Shown here one piece after another: positions 31,207 to 31,401 of a stretch of DNA of 31,401 nt. The notes beneath the pieces are model-generated. The model did no database searches. It was not told where the DNA came from and saw nothing but the letters and a program-made list of their open reading frames with translations. Position 1 is the first letter of the stretch. Every line of letters starts with the position of its first letter. Both the position numbers and the translations under genes were made by a program. Source of the DNA: an uncultured Oscillospiraceae bacterium (lineage in GTDB: Bacteria > Bacillota > Clostridia > Oscillospirales > Acutalibacteraceae); contig CAJKBW010000031.1 in NCBI GenBank assembly GCA_905198295.1, positions 1 through 31,401 on the forward strand, in the 5' to 3' direction.

Positions 31207-31221
31207 GGAGGGAGTAAAGAA

Positions 31222-31278
31222 GTGATAGAAAGCAATTCCATTTCGCTCTTTGCCCGAAGCAGGGGTCATCCGGATTAA
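31222..31278 (+). CDS. Possible 18-codon ORF after the receiver-like gene
   Basis: GTG 31222 is preceded by a strong AAGGAGGG site (31205-31212) at 9 nt and encodes MIESNSISLFARSRGHPD before a TAA. The ribosome site argues for translation; the length argues for a leader peptide or a gene broken soon after its start. The remaining bases to the right edge (31279-31401) show no coding sequence or clear signal. Confidence 0.3.
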   Translation: MIESNSISLFARSRGHPD

Positions 31279-31401
31279 GGAACGAAAGCAATAACAATCG
31301 GCACTTATGCACCGTGGCGGACGCCGAACGCATAAAAATCACTTCGATGGCACTGTAAAGTAAAAATGAAAAAGTAGAACCCGAAAGCACAGAAAAACTC
31401 T

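Noticed and set aside
31279..31401. Coding sequence at the right edge
   Set aside because: All frames after the 31276 stop are short or interrupted, and no ribosome site leads into a frame that leaves the window.

Overview
The window reads as chromosomal DNA of a Gram-positive, anaerobic gut-type Clostridia species (Oscillospiraceae/Ruminococcaceae-like is my best guess). This rests on the gene families (FtsEX with CwlO/PcsB-like coiled-coil peptidases, a T-box riboswitch, CimA-LeuCD, GreA-LysS), strong Shine-Dalgarno sequences, and the switch from a GC-rich core to a visibly AT-richer accessory segment. All confidently called genes are on the + strand. No taxonomic marker other than a 5S rRNA gene is present, so the assignment is an inference.

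Core region (about 121-19862). A PucR/CdaR-type regulator is followed by a gene-poor, hairpin-rich stretch. Next comes a cell-division/cell-wall cluster: ftsE, ftsX, a coiled-coil M23 peptidase, an S41-like membrane protein, a second M23 paralogue, and a large membrane protein with an N-terminal zinc ribbon. FtsEX is expected to gate peptidoglycan hydrolysis by coiled-coil partners, and here two such partners flank an S41 homologue whose catalytic Ser/Lys positions are Asp/His. An isoleucine-specifier T-box then controls ilvB-ilvN-cimA-leuC-leuD. This set makes 2-oxobutyrate precursors by the citramalate route and condenses them with pyruvate. A cyclase-family hydrolase, a stand-alone 5S rRNA gene with its own promoter and terminator, an unrecognised protein, greA and lysS complete the core.

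Accessory region (about 19870-31401). Base composition changes immediately after lysS, at a 200-bp boundary with a 12-bp direct repeat and five TACGCC motifs. Genes typical of integrative elements follow: a DUF5348-like protein, a winged-helix-like protein with a Cys cluster, and an ArpU-like regulator. Then come a promoter that runs straight into a terminator, a probably disrupted TPR gene, a secreted protein, and a cell-surface protein with repeats and a sortase-type tail. The right part holds an excisionase-like HTH protein and a three-gene signalling operon: a 7TM sensor lacking kinase residues, a kinase with intact catalytic residues, and a NarL-type response regulator. It ends with a degenerate receiver-like gene behind a promoter that has a palindrome where the -35 box should be. 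No integrase, relaxase or transposase is in the window, so the element is only partly seen.

The most unusual features are the predicted pseudo-protease between two M23 paralogues, the pseudokinase/kinase/regulator operon with its candidate target promoter, the repeat-rich boundary after lysS, and a short minus-strand peptide at the left edge that looks foreign to this genome.
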